Shown here one piece after another: positions 17,959-26,468 of a DNA stretch of 64,000 nt; within the stretch, counting starts at the first letter, position 1, and each line of letters starts with the position of its first letter. The notes under the pieces were generated by a model. It was not told the origin of the DNA. It did no database searches and was given only the letters and a program-made list of their open reading frames with translations. Both the position numbers and the translations under genes were made by a program. The stretch comes from Crenothrix sp. D3 (GTDB lineage Bacteria; Pseudomonadota; Gammaproteobacteria; Methylococcales; Methylomonadaceae): assembly GCA_002134785.1 (NCBI GenBank), contig MBQZ01000006.1:1-64000 (forward strand), given 5' to 3'.

Positions 17959-18528
17959 TTAACAAGCGTGTACTTGTCCACAAGCCTGATGAACCAATTC
18001 ATCAACCGTTTGCGTGGCAGGAATATCAGCATTATCACCTGAGTAAGTTACAACACCCACCGTAACATCAATGCTTAAATCACGCGGTGCTTTTATGTCG
18101 GTCATAATGTGATTTTTAAACTGCGCCGCTGTCGTTTCCGCACGTTTTAATGATGCACCAGGTAAGACGATGAGTAGCACTTGTTCATTCATCCGCGCGG
18201 CAATATCCACGCCTTCGCGGATTTCTTCCTTTAAATAATCCACCACGTTACGCATGACGGTATCGCTTTCATAATCGACCAATTGATGCTGGTTATTAAA
18301 CTCTTCCAGACTCAGGGCAATCATGGAAAACGGAAACCCGTTGCGCCGTGAGTTTTCCACTTTTTCGCGTAAGCGCGTCATCATCACGTCTTTGGTGAAC
18401 AAGCGCGTTAACGGGTCTAGCGGAATGTGTTCTTTTTCAAAAGTTTCCTGTGCTTCAAAACGCAGAATGTGCAGAATGCCTAAGGAACACGCCAGTAATA
18501 AACCTAATATCCAACTGAAATACCACAT
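17959..18528 (-). CDS. cydX: CydX-like cytochrome bd subunit fused to a degenerate GGDEF domain
   Basis: Residues 1-25 (MWYFSWILGLLLACSLGILH...) are an unmistakable match to CydX, the single-span small subunit of cytochrome bd, which is about 37 aa in E. coli. Instead of ending there, the protein continues to 189 aa. Residues 36-186 follow a GGDEF fold: DPLTRLFTKDVMMTRL (38-53), PFSMIALSLEEFN (66-78), YLKEEI, DIAARMNEQVLLIVLP (108-123) and SIDVTVGVVTYSGD (152-165). The signature GGDEF is replaced by MNEQV at 113-117 and the metal-binding Asp region reads LSLEEF, so cyclase activity is very unlikely. It starts 9 nt after cydB, exactly where cydX normally lies. The cytoplasmic domain would be tethered to the oxidase and might sense a nucleotide or bind a partner; that is inference. 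Confidence 0.85.
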   Translation of the reverse strand: MWYFSWILGLLLACSLGILHILRFEAQETFEKEHIPLDPLTRLFTKDVMMTRLREKVENSRRNGFPFSMIALSLEEFNNQHQLVDYESDTVMRNVVDYLKEEIREGVDIAARMNEQVLLIVLPGASLKRAETTAAQFKNHIMTDIKAPRDLSIDVTVGVVTYSGDNADIPATQTVDELVHQACGQVHAC

Positions 18529-18537
18529 GAGTGTCTC

Positions 18538-19674
18538 CTAATAAGCGGTGTGATCGTTGTTTTGAATATGCGATAGGGTAATTTTCCCCGATAACACGCG
18601 GAATACCCAGCTGGTGTAAACAATGATAATCGGTAAAAAAACCACCGTGACCCAAAACATAATCGCCAAGGTGGTATGGCTGGAACTGGCATCCCATACG
18701 GTTAAAGAATGATTCATATTAATACTAGACGGAATTAAAAACGGAAACATCGACACGCCCGCAGTCAAAATAATCGCCGCGATAGTGAATGAACTACTGA
18801 TAAATGCTGATTTTAAATATTGTTGTTTTGATAGTATCAAGGTCGATACGCCCGTCATAAAAGCCGAACTAGGTATTAAAATTAACAGTGGATATGTTTG
18901 ATAATTACGCAGCCATAAACCAGCGGTTTTTTCCACGACCTTATTCAACGGATTGGAAGGTGCGTCATGTAGCAAGGTCGAAGTGATTGCATAACCGTCA
19001 ATATTTGCTATCCATACGCCCGCTAAGGCAAAAATAACCAGCGTAAGTGTCGCAAACAGCATGACTGTTTTTTGGCAGCGTTGTTGAATATCGCCTTCGG
19101 TTTTAATTTGTAGATAAGCCGCGCCGTGCATCACTAACATAGCGACACTGAGCAAACCTGCAACAATTGCAAACGGATTCAATAAACCCCAAAAACTGCC
19201 GTCATAAAAAATCCTCATGTCGTTATCAAGGTGAAACGGTACGCCTTGTAATAAGTTACCAAACGCCACGCCAAAAATCAGCGCGGGTACAAAACCGCCG
19301 ACAAATAAGGCTTTATCCCAGTTGCCGCGCCATTTTTCGCTGGGTAATTTACTGCGATAATCAAAACCTAACGGACGCAGCATTAAGGCGAATAGCGTCA
19401 ATAATAAGGCAAAATAAAACCCCGAAAAGGCAACGGAATAAGCCATTGGCCACGCGGCAAATAATGCCCCGCCCGCAGTGACGAACCAGACTTGATTGCC
19501 TTCCCACGTTGCCCCAATGCTATTAATAATCACGCGCCGTTCGGTGTCTGTTTTACCCAAAAACGGTAATAAAATTGCCGTGCCTAAATCAAAGCCGCCC
19601 ATCACCGCAAAACCAATTAATAGCACACCTAAGAACAGCCACCAAATACAGCGTAATGTTTCATAATCAAACAT
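18538..19674 (-). CDS. cydB: Cytochrome bd ubiquinol oxidase subunit II
   Basis: This 378-aa membrane protein, near the E. coli length of 379, starts MFDYETLRCIWWLFLGVLLIGFAVMGGFDLG and contains GATWEGNQVWFVTAGGALFAAWP, the CydB hallmark. Eight to nine membrane spans are visible. It forms the oxidase with CydA and scaffolds the haem-bearing subunit. Its start overlaps the cydA stop by 8 nt. Confidence 0.96.
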   Translation of the reverse strand: MFDYETLRCIWWLFLGVLLIGFAVMGGFDLGTAILLPFLGKTDTERRVIINSIGATWEGNQVWFVTAGGALFAAWPMAYSVAFSGFYFALLLTLFALMLRPLGFDYRSKLPSEKWRGNWDKALFVGGFVPALIFGVAFGNLLQGVPFHLDNDMRIFYDGSFWGLLNPFAIVAGLLSVAMLVMHGAAYLQIKTEGDIQQRCQKTVMLFATLTLVIFALAGVWIANIDGYAITSTLLHDAPSNPLNKVVEKTAGLWLRNYQTYPLLILIPSSAFMTGVSTLILSKQQYLKSAFISSSFTIAAIILTAGVSMFPFLIPSSINMNHSLTVWDASSSHTTLAIMFWVTVVFLPIIIVYTSWVFRVLSGKITLSHIQNNDHTAY

Positions 19675-21241
19675 GACTCACTCCTTCTTCTTGGGCGATA
19701 ATTTCAAAATGGTAACGCCCTTTATGCAGACTGCTAGGGCCTAATTTAATAAATTTCAGCATTAAAAATAATTCAATCACTAAAAACACCGTATATACGC
19801 TGATATAACCTGCCAAACTGATATATAAATCCCATTCCGTCAGTGATGACGCGCTTAAAAAAGTCGGTAATACTTCGGCGATTGTCCACGGTTGCCGTCC
19901 AAATTCGGCAACAAACCAACCCATTTCACAGGCTATCCACGGTAAAGGAATGGTGTATAAACTCCATTTTAATAAGGTGGTTTGCCGACAACGGCGTATG
20001 GAACTGGCGAACATTGCCCAAATAAATACGCCTAAGGTTACAAATCCACAGCCAACCATAATACGGAATGTCCAAAATAACGGCACAACTCTAGGGATGG
20101 AGTATTGCGCGGCTGCTTCAATTTGTGCATCGGTGGCATCGGTAACTTTTTCGGTATAGCGTTTTAGTAATAATCCATAGCCTAAGTCTTTTTTATAACG
20201 ATTAAATTCGGCGATATTTTCGGGCGTTTTTTCACCAGTGCGTAATTTTTGCAATAAGCCGTAGGCTTTCACGCCTTCACGCACGCGAAGACGGTTTTTT
20301 TCTAAAATTTCAGTTAAACCTGTAATGGGTTCATCAATCGAACGTGTACCGATTAAACCCAAGACCCACGGAATTTTTATTGCATAAGTGGTTTCCATTT
20401 TGTCTTGGTCAGGAATGCCAATAGCCGTAAATGAGGCGGGTGGCGGTTCGGTATGCCATTCGGCTTCAATCGCGGCGAGTTTGGCTTTTTGTACCTCGCC
20501 GTCGGTGTAACCGCTTTCATCACCCAACACAATAACTGACAAACAGGCAGCTAAACCAAAACCTGCGGCGATAGTATAAGAGCGACGGGCAAACGCGGCA
20601 TCCCGTCCTTTTAGCATATAGTACGCGCTGATACCCAAGACAAACGCAGAGGCAGTGGTATAACCAGCGGCAACGGTATGAACAAATTTCACTTGTGCAG
20701 CAGGGTTAAAAATCAAATCGCTAAAATGGGTGACTTCCATGCGCATGGTTTCATAATTAAAGTCAGCACCGACAGGATTTTGCATCCAACCGTTAGCAAC
20801 CAGAATCCACAACGCTGATAAATTTGTGCCGAATGCGACCAGCCAAGTAACGATTAAATGTTGCCATTTGGGCAGTTTATCCCAGCCGAAGAAAAACAAG
20901 CCGACAAAGGTGGCTTCTAAAAAGAACGCCATCAAGCCTTCAATTGCCAGCGGTGCGCCAAATACATCACCAACATAATGCGAGAAATACGACCAATTCA
21001 TGCCGAATTCAAATTCCATTGTTAAGCCTGTCGCCACGCCTAACGCGAAATTAATACCAAACAATTTTCCCCAAAATTGGGTCATGTCTTTGTAAATTTC
21101 TCGACCCGTCATTAAGTAGGTGGATTCCATAATCGCTAATAAAAACGACAAACCCAAGGTTAATGGCACGAACAAAAAATGATATAACGACGTGGCAGCG
21201 AATTGCCACCGCGATAAATCCACGACTGCTTCTGAAATCAT
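19667..21241 (-). CDS. cydA: Cytochrome bd ubiquinol oxidase subunit I
   Basis: This haem-bearing subunit oxidises ubiquinol and reduces O2 to water with high oxygen affinity. The ATG at 21241, six bases after GGAG, gives 524 aa (MISEAVVDLSRWQFA); an in-frame TTG lies 12 nt earlier. The axial His for haem b595/d is in SLYHFLFVPLTLG near residue 18. VKFVHTVAAGYTT holds the haem b558 His, and the Met ligand lies in the later membrane region. A long Q-loop (about residues 240-380) places it in the bd-I long-loop class. It is the first cyd gene, 77 nt downstream of the SulP gene on the same strand, with a strong palindrome in between. Confidence 0.96.
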   Translation of the reverse strand: MISEAVVDLSRWQFAATSLYHFLFVPLTLGLSFLLAIMESTYLMTGREIYKDMTQFWGKLFGINFALGVATGLTMEFEFGMNWSYFSHYVGDVFGAPLAIEGLMAFFLEATFVGLFFFGWDKLPKWQHLIVTWLVAFGTNLSALWILVANGWMQNPVGADFNYETMRMEVTHFSDLIFNPAAQVKFVHTVAAGYTTASAFVLGISAYYMLKGRDAAFARRSYTIAAGFGLAACLSVIVLGDESGYTDGEVQKAKLAAIEAEWHTEPPPASFTAIGIPDQDKMETTYAIKIPWVLGLIGTRSIDEPITGLTEILEKNRLRVREGVKAYGLLQKLRTGEKTPENIAEFNRYKKDLGYGLLLKRYTEKVTDATDAQIEAAAQYSIPRVVPLFWTFRIMVGCGFVTLGVFIWAMFASSIRRCRQTTLLKWSLYTIPLPWIACEMGWFVAEFGRQPWTIAEVLPTFLSASSLTEWDLYISLAGYISVYTVFLVIELFLMLKFIKLGPSSLHKGRYHFEIIAQEEGVSHV

Positions 21242-21274
21242 TATGGTCTCCAAGTAAAAAAGTACATCGTTTTA

Positions 21275-21307
21275 AGACCACCGAGGTTTTAAAAACCTCG
21301 GTGGTCT
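21275..21307. repeat. 33-bp palindrome between SulP gene and cydA
   Basis: AGACCACCGAGGTTTT (21275-21290) and its exact complement (21292-21307) flank a single A. It is the best-preserved member of the family also seen at 17888 and 44815. On the minus strand it follows the SulP stop by about 10 nt and could terminate that unit, although no long T-run follows. Confidence 0.75.
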
Positions 21308-21317
21308 AATGTGGTAA

Positions 21318-23084
21318 TTAACCCAACTGCTTAACTGCATCTTCGGTGCGAAAAAACACCTGCCCTGTTAATTGCTGTAAAAAATCAGTTTTATGCAATT
21401 TATCTAATACGGGACCTTTGGCTTCGGCAATGTGTAGGGTTTTTCCTGCGGTTTGTAAGGCTTGATTTAAACTTTCCAGTGCTTCCAGCGCGGTGGTGTC
21501 TATGTCACTGACGGAGGTGAAAATCAGCACGATGTGCTTGGTGTTGGGCTGATGTTTTAATTCTGTCGCCAAAAAATCTTCGATGTAATTAATATTGGCA
21601 AAGGTCAGGCTTTCATCAATGCGAATTAATAATAAATGATTCCATGTTTCTACATGGTGGCGTTTGATATTGCGGAAATGTTCGGTCGCAGGGACTCGCC
21701 CTACTACAGCAATATGTGGATGGCTAGCTTTGCGTAAGTGACTGGCAATGGTGAACATAATGCCCAGCATAATGCCTTCTTCAATGCCTAAAATTAGCAC
21801 GCCTAATAAGGTGACGAGTTCAGCAATGCCATCGCCACGGTCATAAGCCCAGGTATGCAGAATATTTTTGAATTTAACTAACGGGGTAATGGCGACCAAG
21901 ATAATCACCGCTAACGCGGCTTTGGGAATGTTGGCGAACCAAGGGCTGCAATACATCACTGCAATAGCTAATAATACAGCGGCAATCAGCATTGCCATTT
22001 GGGTACGCGCCCCTGCGGAAAAGTTGACCATTGTGCGACTAAAACCGCCTGCGACGGGCATTCCACCCGATAAAGCAGCGGCAATATTTGCCGCGCCTAA
22101 GCCGATGAGTTCTTGATTCGGGGTAATTTTTTCGCCGCGTAAATTGGCGGTGACTTTGGCAATGGCAACGCTTTCTACATAAGCGATTAAGGCAATAAAG
22201 CCAGCATAAGGCAGTAATAATTTGCCGCGTTCGCTTAATGAATCAGTCAGGGCATTCACCGTCAATTCAGGAAAACCAGAGGGGACGATACCAACTACGG
22301 CAATTTTTTGTCCCAATAAACTCACTGCTACGGTGGCAAGCACCACGGTAAGTAAAGGACCGCATTTACTGACAGCAGTAATAATGGCGGGTTTTACGTC
22401 TATTTTTTTCAACAGGGCGGGCAGTAATTGGCTAAACAGCAGTAATACGGCTAACGCGCTAAGGCTAATGAGTAACGTCGGACCGTTAAAACCCTGTAGA
22501 TAGTTGCTATAACAAGCCATATCAACGCCACAAGTGGGCGATTTTAACCCTAGCGTTTGCGAAATTTGACTACCGATAATGAGGATTGCCGCGCCACTGG
22601 TAAAGCCTGTTAATACAGGATGGCTAATAAAATTGACTAAGCCACCCATGCGTAACACTGCCATGAGTAACATGATGATGCCGCTTTCCAGCGATAACAC
22701 TAATGCACTTTGAATAGGGTTGCCTAATTCGGCGACAGCGGGAGCAGTGAGCGCACTGGCAATCATGATGGCAGCAATGGAAACAGGGCCTACCGATAGG
22801 GTGCGGCTAGTGCCGAATAAAGCGTACATTATCGGCGGTAAAATACTAGCATATAAGCCCAGTTGTGGCGGTAGTCCCGCTAAAATGGCATAAGCAATGC
22901 CTTGAGGCACAAGCAAAATAGCCGTAATAACACCTGCAAAAACATCATCTGCTAAATCTTGACGGCGATAAGTTTTTAACCAACCAATAATGGGCAAAAA
23001 ACGCGCTAATGAAAAAGTGTTGTCAAACATGGCAATAAAATTCAAGGTGTAGTTCACGGGATTTTCTCGTTTTTTTCGTTCCAT
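21318..23084 (-). CDS. SulP-family anion transporter with STAS domain
   Basis: This protein of up to 588 aa belongs to the SulP/SLC26 family (sulfate, bicarbonate or other anions). The N-terminal signature is FAGVITAILLVPQGIAYAILAGLPPQ, followed by LGLYASILPPIMYALFGTSR and SVGPVSIAAIMIASALTAP. The core has about 12-14 spans to residue 440. The cytoplasmic STAS domain covers about 460-585, with IVLIFTSVSDIDTTALEALESL. No Shine-Dalgarno marks the first ATG; an internal Met near residue 19 (MFDNTFSLARFLP) may be the real start. It lies downstream of SQR and the DUF599 gene on the same strand, consistent with sulfate efflux or uptake linked to sulfide oxidation. Bicarbonate transport is an alternative. 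Confidence 0.88.
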   Translation of the reverse strand: MERKKRENPVNYTLNFIAMFDNTFSLARFLPIIGWLKTYRRQDLADDVFAGVITAILLVPQGIAYAILAGLPPQLGLYASILPPIMYALFGTSRTLSVGPVSIAAIMIASALTAPAVAELGNPIQSALVLSLESGIIMLLMAVLRMGGLVNFISHPVLTGFTSGAAILIIGSQISQTLGLKSPTCGVDMACYSNYLQGFNGPTLLISLSALAVLLLFSQLLPALLKKIDVKPAIITAVSKCGPLLTVVLATVAVSLLGQKIAVVGIVPSGFPELTVNALTDSLSERGKLLLPYAGFIALIAYVESVAIAKVTANLRGEKITPNQELIGLGAANIAAALSGGMPVAGGFSRTMVNFSAGARTQMAMLIAAVLLAIAVMYCSPWFANIPKAALAVIILVAITPLVKFKNILHTWAYDRGDGIAELVTLLGVLILGIEEGIMLGIMFTIASHLRKASHPHIAVVGRVPATEHFRNIKRHHVETWNHLLLIRIDESLTFANINYIEDFLATELKHQPNTKHIVLIFTSVSDIDTTALEALESLNQALQTAGKTLHIAEAKGPVLDKLHKTDFLQQLTGQVFFRTEDAVKQLG

Positions 23085-23129
23085 TCGCTGCGTAGGAACT
23101 GGGTAAGTCTGTTACGTTACAGTGAATAT

Positions 23130-23759
23130 TTAGTTTGGTGCTCTGTCTAGTACGCTAAGCCCTGCAATCAGGCTCAAGGTTGCCAAGATTAGAAACAAAG
23201 ATCCAAAAAACCATAATACGATGGGTAAACTGAAGAAGAATGTGCGAATCCCGAAGGTATAATAACTACCTGCTTTATTTAAATAAGCGCAGGTCTGTTT
23301 GCATAACTCGTCATCAGGGGGCAGATTAATCATGTAACCGACGTGATTAAAAAAGCGTATTGCCATCGCGAAATAGTAAAAAGCAATGGCAAAACTTAAT
23401 AGCAGTATCCCTAATTTGACTTGCCATAATTCGTTTGGTGTTGGACAAATTGACAGTAACGGATGCAAGTTTTGCGACCACTGCCCAATTTTTTCGCCCA
23501 GATTTAATACGCCTATCATCAATAACGTGGCGGTTGTCGCCATGAAACTGGCAGTCATCACTGAGTTACGCAAGGTTTGAATCGCAAGAATTTCCTGCTT
23601 GCCGCTGTTCATTATCATCATCACCCAACGTTCCCGCGTCATGGCATTGACAGCGTGTACGCTGGAATTAGGTACACGGCGCGTGCGTTTTTTTAGATAA
23701 AAATAATAAGTCAGTATCAATAAGCAACTGATGCTAAAGGCAATTAGGTCACAAAACAT
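23130..23759 (-). CDS. DUF599-family membrane protein
   Basis: This 209-aa protein has four to five hydrophobic spans: residues 3-22, 70-90, 117-137 and 168-200. It carries the pattern RERWVMMIMNSGKQEILAIQTLRNSVMTASFMATTATLL that marks DUF599. VPNSSVHAVNAM precedes it. The function of this family is unknown. Position between SQR and SulP on one strand suggests co-expression with sulfide oxidation genes, but no mechanistic link can be stated. Confidence 0.8.
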   Translation of the reverse strand: MFCDLIAFSISCLLILTYYFYLKKRTRRVPNSSVHAVNAMTRERWVMMIMNSGKQEILAIQTLRNSVMTASFMATTATLLMIGVLNLGEKIGQWSQNLHPLLSICPTPNELWQVKLGILLLSFAIAFYYFAMAIRFFNHVGYMINLPPDDELCKQTCAYLNKAGSYYTFGIRTFFFSLPIVLWFFGSLFLILATLSLIAGLSVLDRAPN

Positions 23760-23799
23760 TGAACGTCCCTCGTTTGAAAAAGGTACAAGGTAAAAGGCG

Positions 23800-23830
23800 C
23801 AAGATACAAGGAGGGGAACTTTGTATCTTG
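23800..23830. repeat. Hairpin between SQR and the DUF599 gene
   Basis: CAAGATACAA (23800-23809) and TTGTATCTTG (23821-23830) form a 10-bp stem with an 11-nt loop. The surrounding AAGGTACAAGG and AAGGTTTAAGG strings resemble a dispersed AAGGTACAAGG-type repeat. It has no T-run and so is unlikely to be a simple terminator. Confidence 0.5.
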
Positions 23831-23851
23831 AACCTTAAACCTTGAAAACGG

Positions 23852-25111
23852 TTAGTCTTTATCGACGAATTTTTCCGCATAACTGGATAAATGCGGAATA
23901 TCAATGCGATAACCTTTAATCATTAAATGCCAGTACATCCACGGAAAAATGGTTGTTTTACCCAGCCACCAAATCCAGCGACTTTTTCTTGGATCAAGAA
24001 ATGGAAAAGAAGGGGTAACTTTGCCGCCATAAGAAAACTCTGCCAGTATCACACCACTTAATGACGTAGTTAATGGGCATGAACCGTAACCGTCATACCC
24101 TTCGCGCATGGCAGCGTTGTTCATCAAATTGGTGATGTTATCGACCACGACAGGGACTTGTTTACGCACTGCAGCGGCAGTTTTTGCATTACCCGTAGAA
24201 CCTGCATCACCCAGACCAAACACATTCGGGTATTTGTTATGCTGCAAAGTTTTATCATTGACATCAACCCAACCTGTGGCATTGGCTAATGGGCTGGTTT
24301 TAATGAAGTCAGGCGCACTTTGTGGTGGCGTGACATGAATCATGTCAAAGGTTTTTTCGATGCGAGTTTTGTTGCCTTCACTGTCAGTCACTTCAAAGGT
24401 CGCGGTTTTATTCGCGCCATCAATAGCAACCAGATTGGTATTAAAGTTAGTTTTAATACCGTAGCCTTGAACAACTTTTGTTAAGGCTTTGGCAAAAAAT
24501 GGAATCCCAAAAATCGCAGGCCCTGCATTGCAAAACTCAATATTGAATTTATCCAAAATACCTTTTTTACGGAATCTATCCGCTGCTTGATACATGATTT
24601 TTTGTGGCGCACCCGCACATTTAATCGGCATCGGCGGTTGGGTAAATAACGCTGTACCTGAACCTTTAGCAATCATCTCTTGAATACATTGCCAAGTGTA
24701 TTCTGTGGTATCGGCTGAGTAGTTACTACACACATTGTTTTTATTGATAGTGTCTTGTAAGCCTTCAATTTTTTGCCAATCCAATTGCAATCCAGGGCAA
24801 ACCACCAGATAGTCATAGCTGACCACGTCACCTGAACGCAAGGTCACGGTGTTGGCTTCAGGTTGAAAACTGTCGGCATACTCTTTTAGCCATTTAACTG
24901 ATGGATGAATTAAATCGGCTTCATTTTTAGTAGTTTCTTTCAGCGTGTACGCGCCACCGCCGATGACAGTGAAACCAGGTTGATAATAGTGCTTTTCAGA
25001 TGGCTCGATAATCGCTATATCAATGTTTTTGTCTTGACGACGTAGCGTATTAGCAACGGAAACGCCAGCCGCGCCGCCGCCAACGATTAAAAGTGTGTGA
25101 TGTGATGACAT
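23852..25111 (-). CDS. sqr: Sulfide:quinone oxidoreductase
   Basis: This 419-aa flavoprotein oxidises sulfide at the membrane, passing electrons to quinone and sulfane sulfur to an acceptor such as glutathione. The FAD motif is LLIVGGGAAGVSVANTLRR near residues 7-25, followed by EPSEKHYYQPGFTVIGGG. Catalytic cysteine candidates are in NNVCSNYS near 128 and PIKCAGAPQK near 165. VFGLGDAGSTGNAKTAAAVRKQ is the C-terminal FAD block. The C-terminal tail is amphipathic and aromatic (WIWWLGKTTIFPWMYWHLM), fitting monotopic membrane association. The pattern favours type II SQR (SQOR-like). It follows the persulfide dioxygenase-rhodanese gene by 77 nt. Confidence 0.9.
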   Translation of the reverse strand: MSSHHTLLIVGGGAAGVSVANTLRRQDKNIDIAIIEPSEKHYYQPGFTVIGGGAYTLKETTKNEADLIHPSVKWLKEYADSFQPEANTVTLRSGDVVSYDYLVVCPGLQLDWQKIEGLQDTINKNNVCSNYSADTTEYTWQCIQEMIAKGSGTALFTQPPMPIKCAGAPQKIMYQAADRFRKKGILDKFNIEFCNAGPAIFGIPFFAKALTKVVQGYGIKTNFNTNLVAIDGANKTATFEVTDSEGNKTRIEKTFDMIHVTPPQSAPDFIKTSPLANATGWVDVNDKTLQHNKYPNVFGLGDAGSTGNAKTAAAVRKQVPVVVDNITNLMNNAAMREGYDGYGSCPLTTSLSGVILAEFSYGGKVTPSFPFLDPRKSRWIWWLGKTTIFPWMYWHLMIKGYRIDIPHLSSYAEKFVDKD

Positions 25112-25143
25112 GATTATTCCTCGTGTTTTATGGTTATGACTAA

Positions 25144-25167
25144 AGTGCGAGATCTACACCTCGCACT
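25144..25167. repeat. Hairpin between persulfide dioxygenase and SQR genes
   Basis: AGTGCGAG (25144-25151) and CTCGCACT (25160-25167) form a perfect 8-bp stem with an 8-nt loop in the 77-nt gap. It may act as a processing or partial termination site within the operon, or be another dispersed palindrome. Confidence 0.55.
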
Positions 25168-25188
25168 AATGACAGTGTAACGCAATCT

Positions 25189-26286
25189 TTACGCTTGCGC
25201 TTTTTGCCATGCCTCAAAACCACCTGCCATAGACAACACAGTTTTATAACCTAAAGTTTGCAAGGTTTGCGCTGCTAGTGCTGAACGCCCACCCGTGCGG
25301 CAATAAATCAAAATAGCTTTACTGGGATCAGCTAATTCAGGCACTGTACCGAGTTTAAATTCCAACACACCGCGTGGTAACAGTATTGCATTGTCAACAT
25401 GACCTGCGGCATACTCGCTTTCTTCGCGGGTATCAATCAGCGTGATATTGCCTTCTGCTAATAATTGTTTCGCTTTTTCTACATTGACTTCCGTGATTTG
25501 TTGTTTAGCCGCAGCCACCAAATCAACCCCTGTGGTTCTACTACGAATACCACAACTAACACCTTGTTCTTCACGACGTGCGACTGCATCTTGACGTTCA
25601 TTTTCATCCAAACCGCAATAACGATTCGCGGGTACGGATTCATCAATCAAACGGGGTTTAGGCAAGTTCAGATTATTCATAATTTCAATGAACTCTTCGC
25701 GGCTTTTACCTGCTAAACGGGGATTAGTGGTGCGTTCTTGCTTAATGTTACTGACCCAGCGTTGTGAATAATCATGGCCAGGGTAAACCAACGTATCATC
25801 GGGTAGGGTGAATAATTTTTGCGTAATGCTATCGTACAAATCACTGGCAGAACCGCCTTGAAAATCGGTGCGACCACAACCGCCGATAAACAACGAATCA
25901 CCTGAAAATAAGCGGTCACGCCATAGATAAGACGTACAACCAGGTGTGTGACCAGATGTTGCAATGGCTTTAATTTCTTCATTGCCTAGTTTAAAAATAT
26001 CACCGTCATGCAGCTGAATATCAGCAAGTTGCGCACCGCCTTTATAACTCACGCAGGTTTGCGCACCCGTGCGTTGACGTAACAAACCGCTGGCAGTGAT
26101 ATGGTCGGCATGAACGTGAGTTTCAAATGAATATTTCAGCGTTAAACCGTGTTCTGCCAACAACGCTATATAGGTTTCAATCTGGGTATTAACAGGATCA
26201 ATAAACGCGGCTTCTTTACTAACTTCGTCAGCAATTAAATAAGTGTAAGTCCAAGTTTCTTGATCAAATAATTGTTTGAATAACAT
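25189..26286 (-). CDS. Persulfide dioxygenase (ETHE1-type)-rhodanese fusion
   Basis: This 365-aa bifunctional enzyme has an N-terminal metallo-beta-lactamase-fold dioxygenase (residues 1-235) and a C-terminal rhodanese (about 258-365). The dioxygenase metal-site motif is THVHADH near residues 57-63, with TSGHTPGC and FSGDSLFIGGCGRTDFQ following. It oxidises glutathione persulfide to sulfite. The rhodanese has the active Cys in IYCRTGGRSA near 330 and can make thiosulfate from persulfide and sulfite. The fusion matches known PDO-rhodanese enzymes (PRF/CstB class). Upstream GGAG at about 26292-26295 supports the start. It leads an operon with SQR and has a sigma-54 promoter match. Confidence 0.92.
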   Translation of the reverse strand: MLFKQLFDQETWTYTYLIADEVSKEAAFIDPVNTQIETYIALLAEHGLTLKYSFETHVHADHITASGLLRQRTGAQTCVSYKGGAQLADIQLHDGDIFKLGNEEIKAIATSGHTPGCTSYLWRDRLFSGDSLFIGGCGRTDFQGGSASDLYDSITQKLFTLPDDTLVYPGHDYSQRWVSNIKQERTTNPRLAGKSREEFIEIMNNLNLPKPRLIDESVPANRYCGLDENERQDAVARREEQGVSCGIRSRTTGVDLVAAAKQQITEVNVEKAKQLLAEGNITLIDTREESEYAAGHVDNAILLPRGVLEFKLGTVPELADPSKAILIYCRTGGRSALAAQTLQTLGYKTVLSMAGGFEAWQKAQA

Positions 26287-26334
26287 GATATTTCTCCGAG
26301 TGATTATTGCTATTGGGTGGTTTTCTTAACTTAA

Positions 26335-26350
26335 AGCAAACTGTGTGCCA
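26335..26350 (-). promoter_or_regulatory. Sigma-54 promoter (-24/-12) of the persulfide dioxygenase operon
   Basis: Read on the minus strand the sequence is TGGCACACAGTTTGCT, matching the sigma-54 consensus TGGCACG-N4-TTGCW at every defined position but one (A for G after TGGCAC). The invariant GG and GC are exactly 10 nt apart. Transcription would start near 26323, about 37 nt before the ATG. In Cupriavidus, the sigma-54 activator FisR switches on pdo-sqr genes in response to persulfide, giving an independent reason to expect this promoter type. Confidence 0.8.
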
Positions 26351-26391
26351 ACCTGCCGAATCGTTATTTTTAAGGGTGAAGAAGATTAATT

Positions 26392-26440
26392 ATGTTTCAT
26401 TATTATGTTTCATGATTCATAAAATGTTTCATTGTTTCAC
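26392..26440 (-). promoter_or_regulatory. Iterated ATGAAACAT sites upstream of the sigma-54 promoter
   Basis: ATGAAACAT (minus strand) occurs exactly at 26392-26400, 26405-26413 and 26424-26432, with a variant GTGAAACAA at 26432-26440. A related palindrome ATGAATCAT overlaps at 26412-26420. The cluster lies about 70-115 bp upstream of the predicted start site, where enhancer-binding activators of sigma-54 normally bind. The regulator itself is not encoded in the window. Confidence 0.6.
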
Positions 26441-26468
26441 TGTGTGATTCAATTCAGTAGTAGCTTAC

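Noticed and set aside
26392-26440. ATGTTTCAT repeats considered as replication iterons or a small CRISPR
   Set aside because: Only four 9-bp copies with irregular spacing and no rep or cas gene; their position relative to a sigma-54 promoter explains them better.
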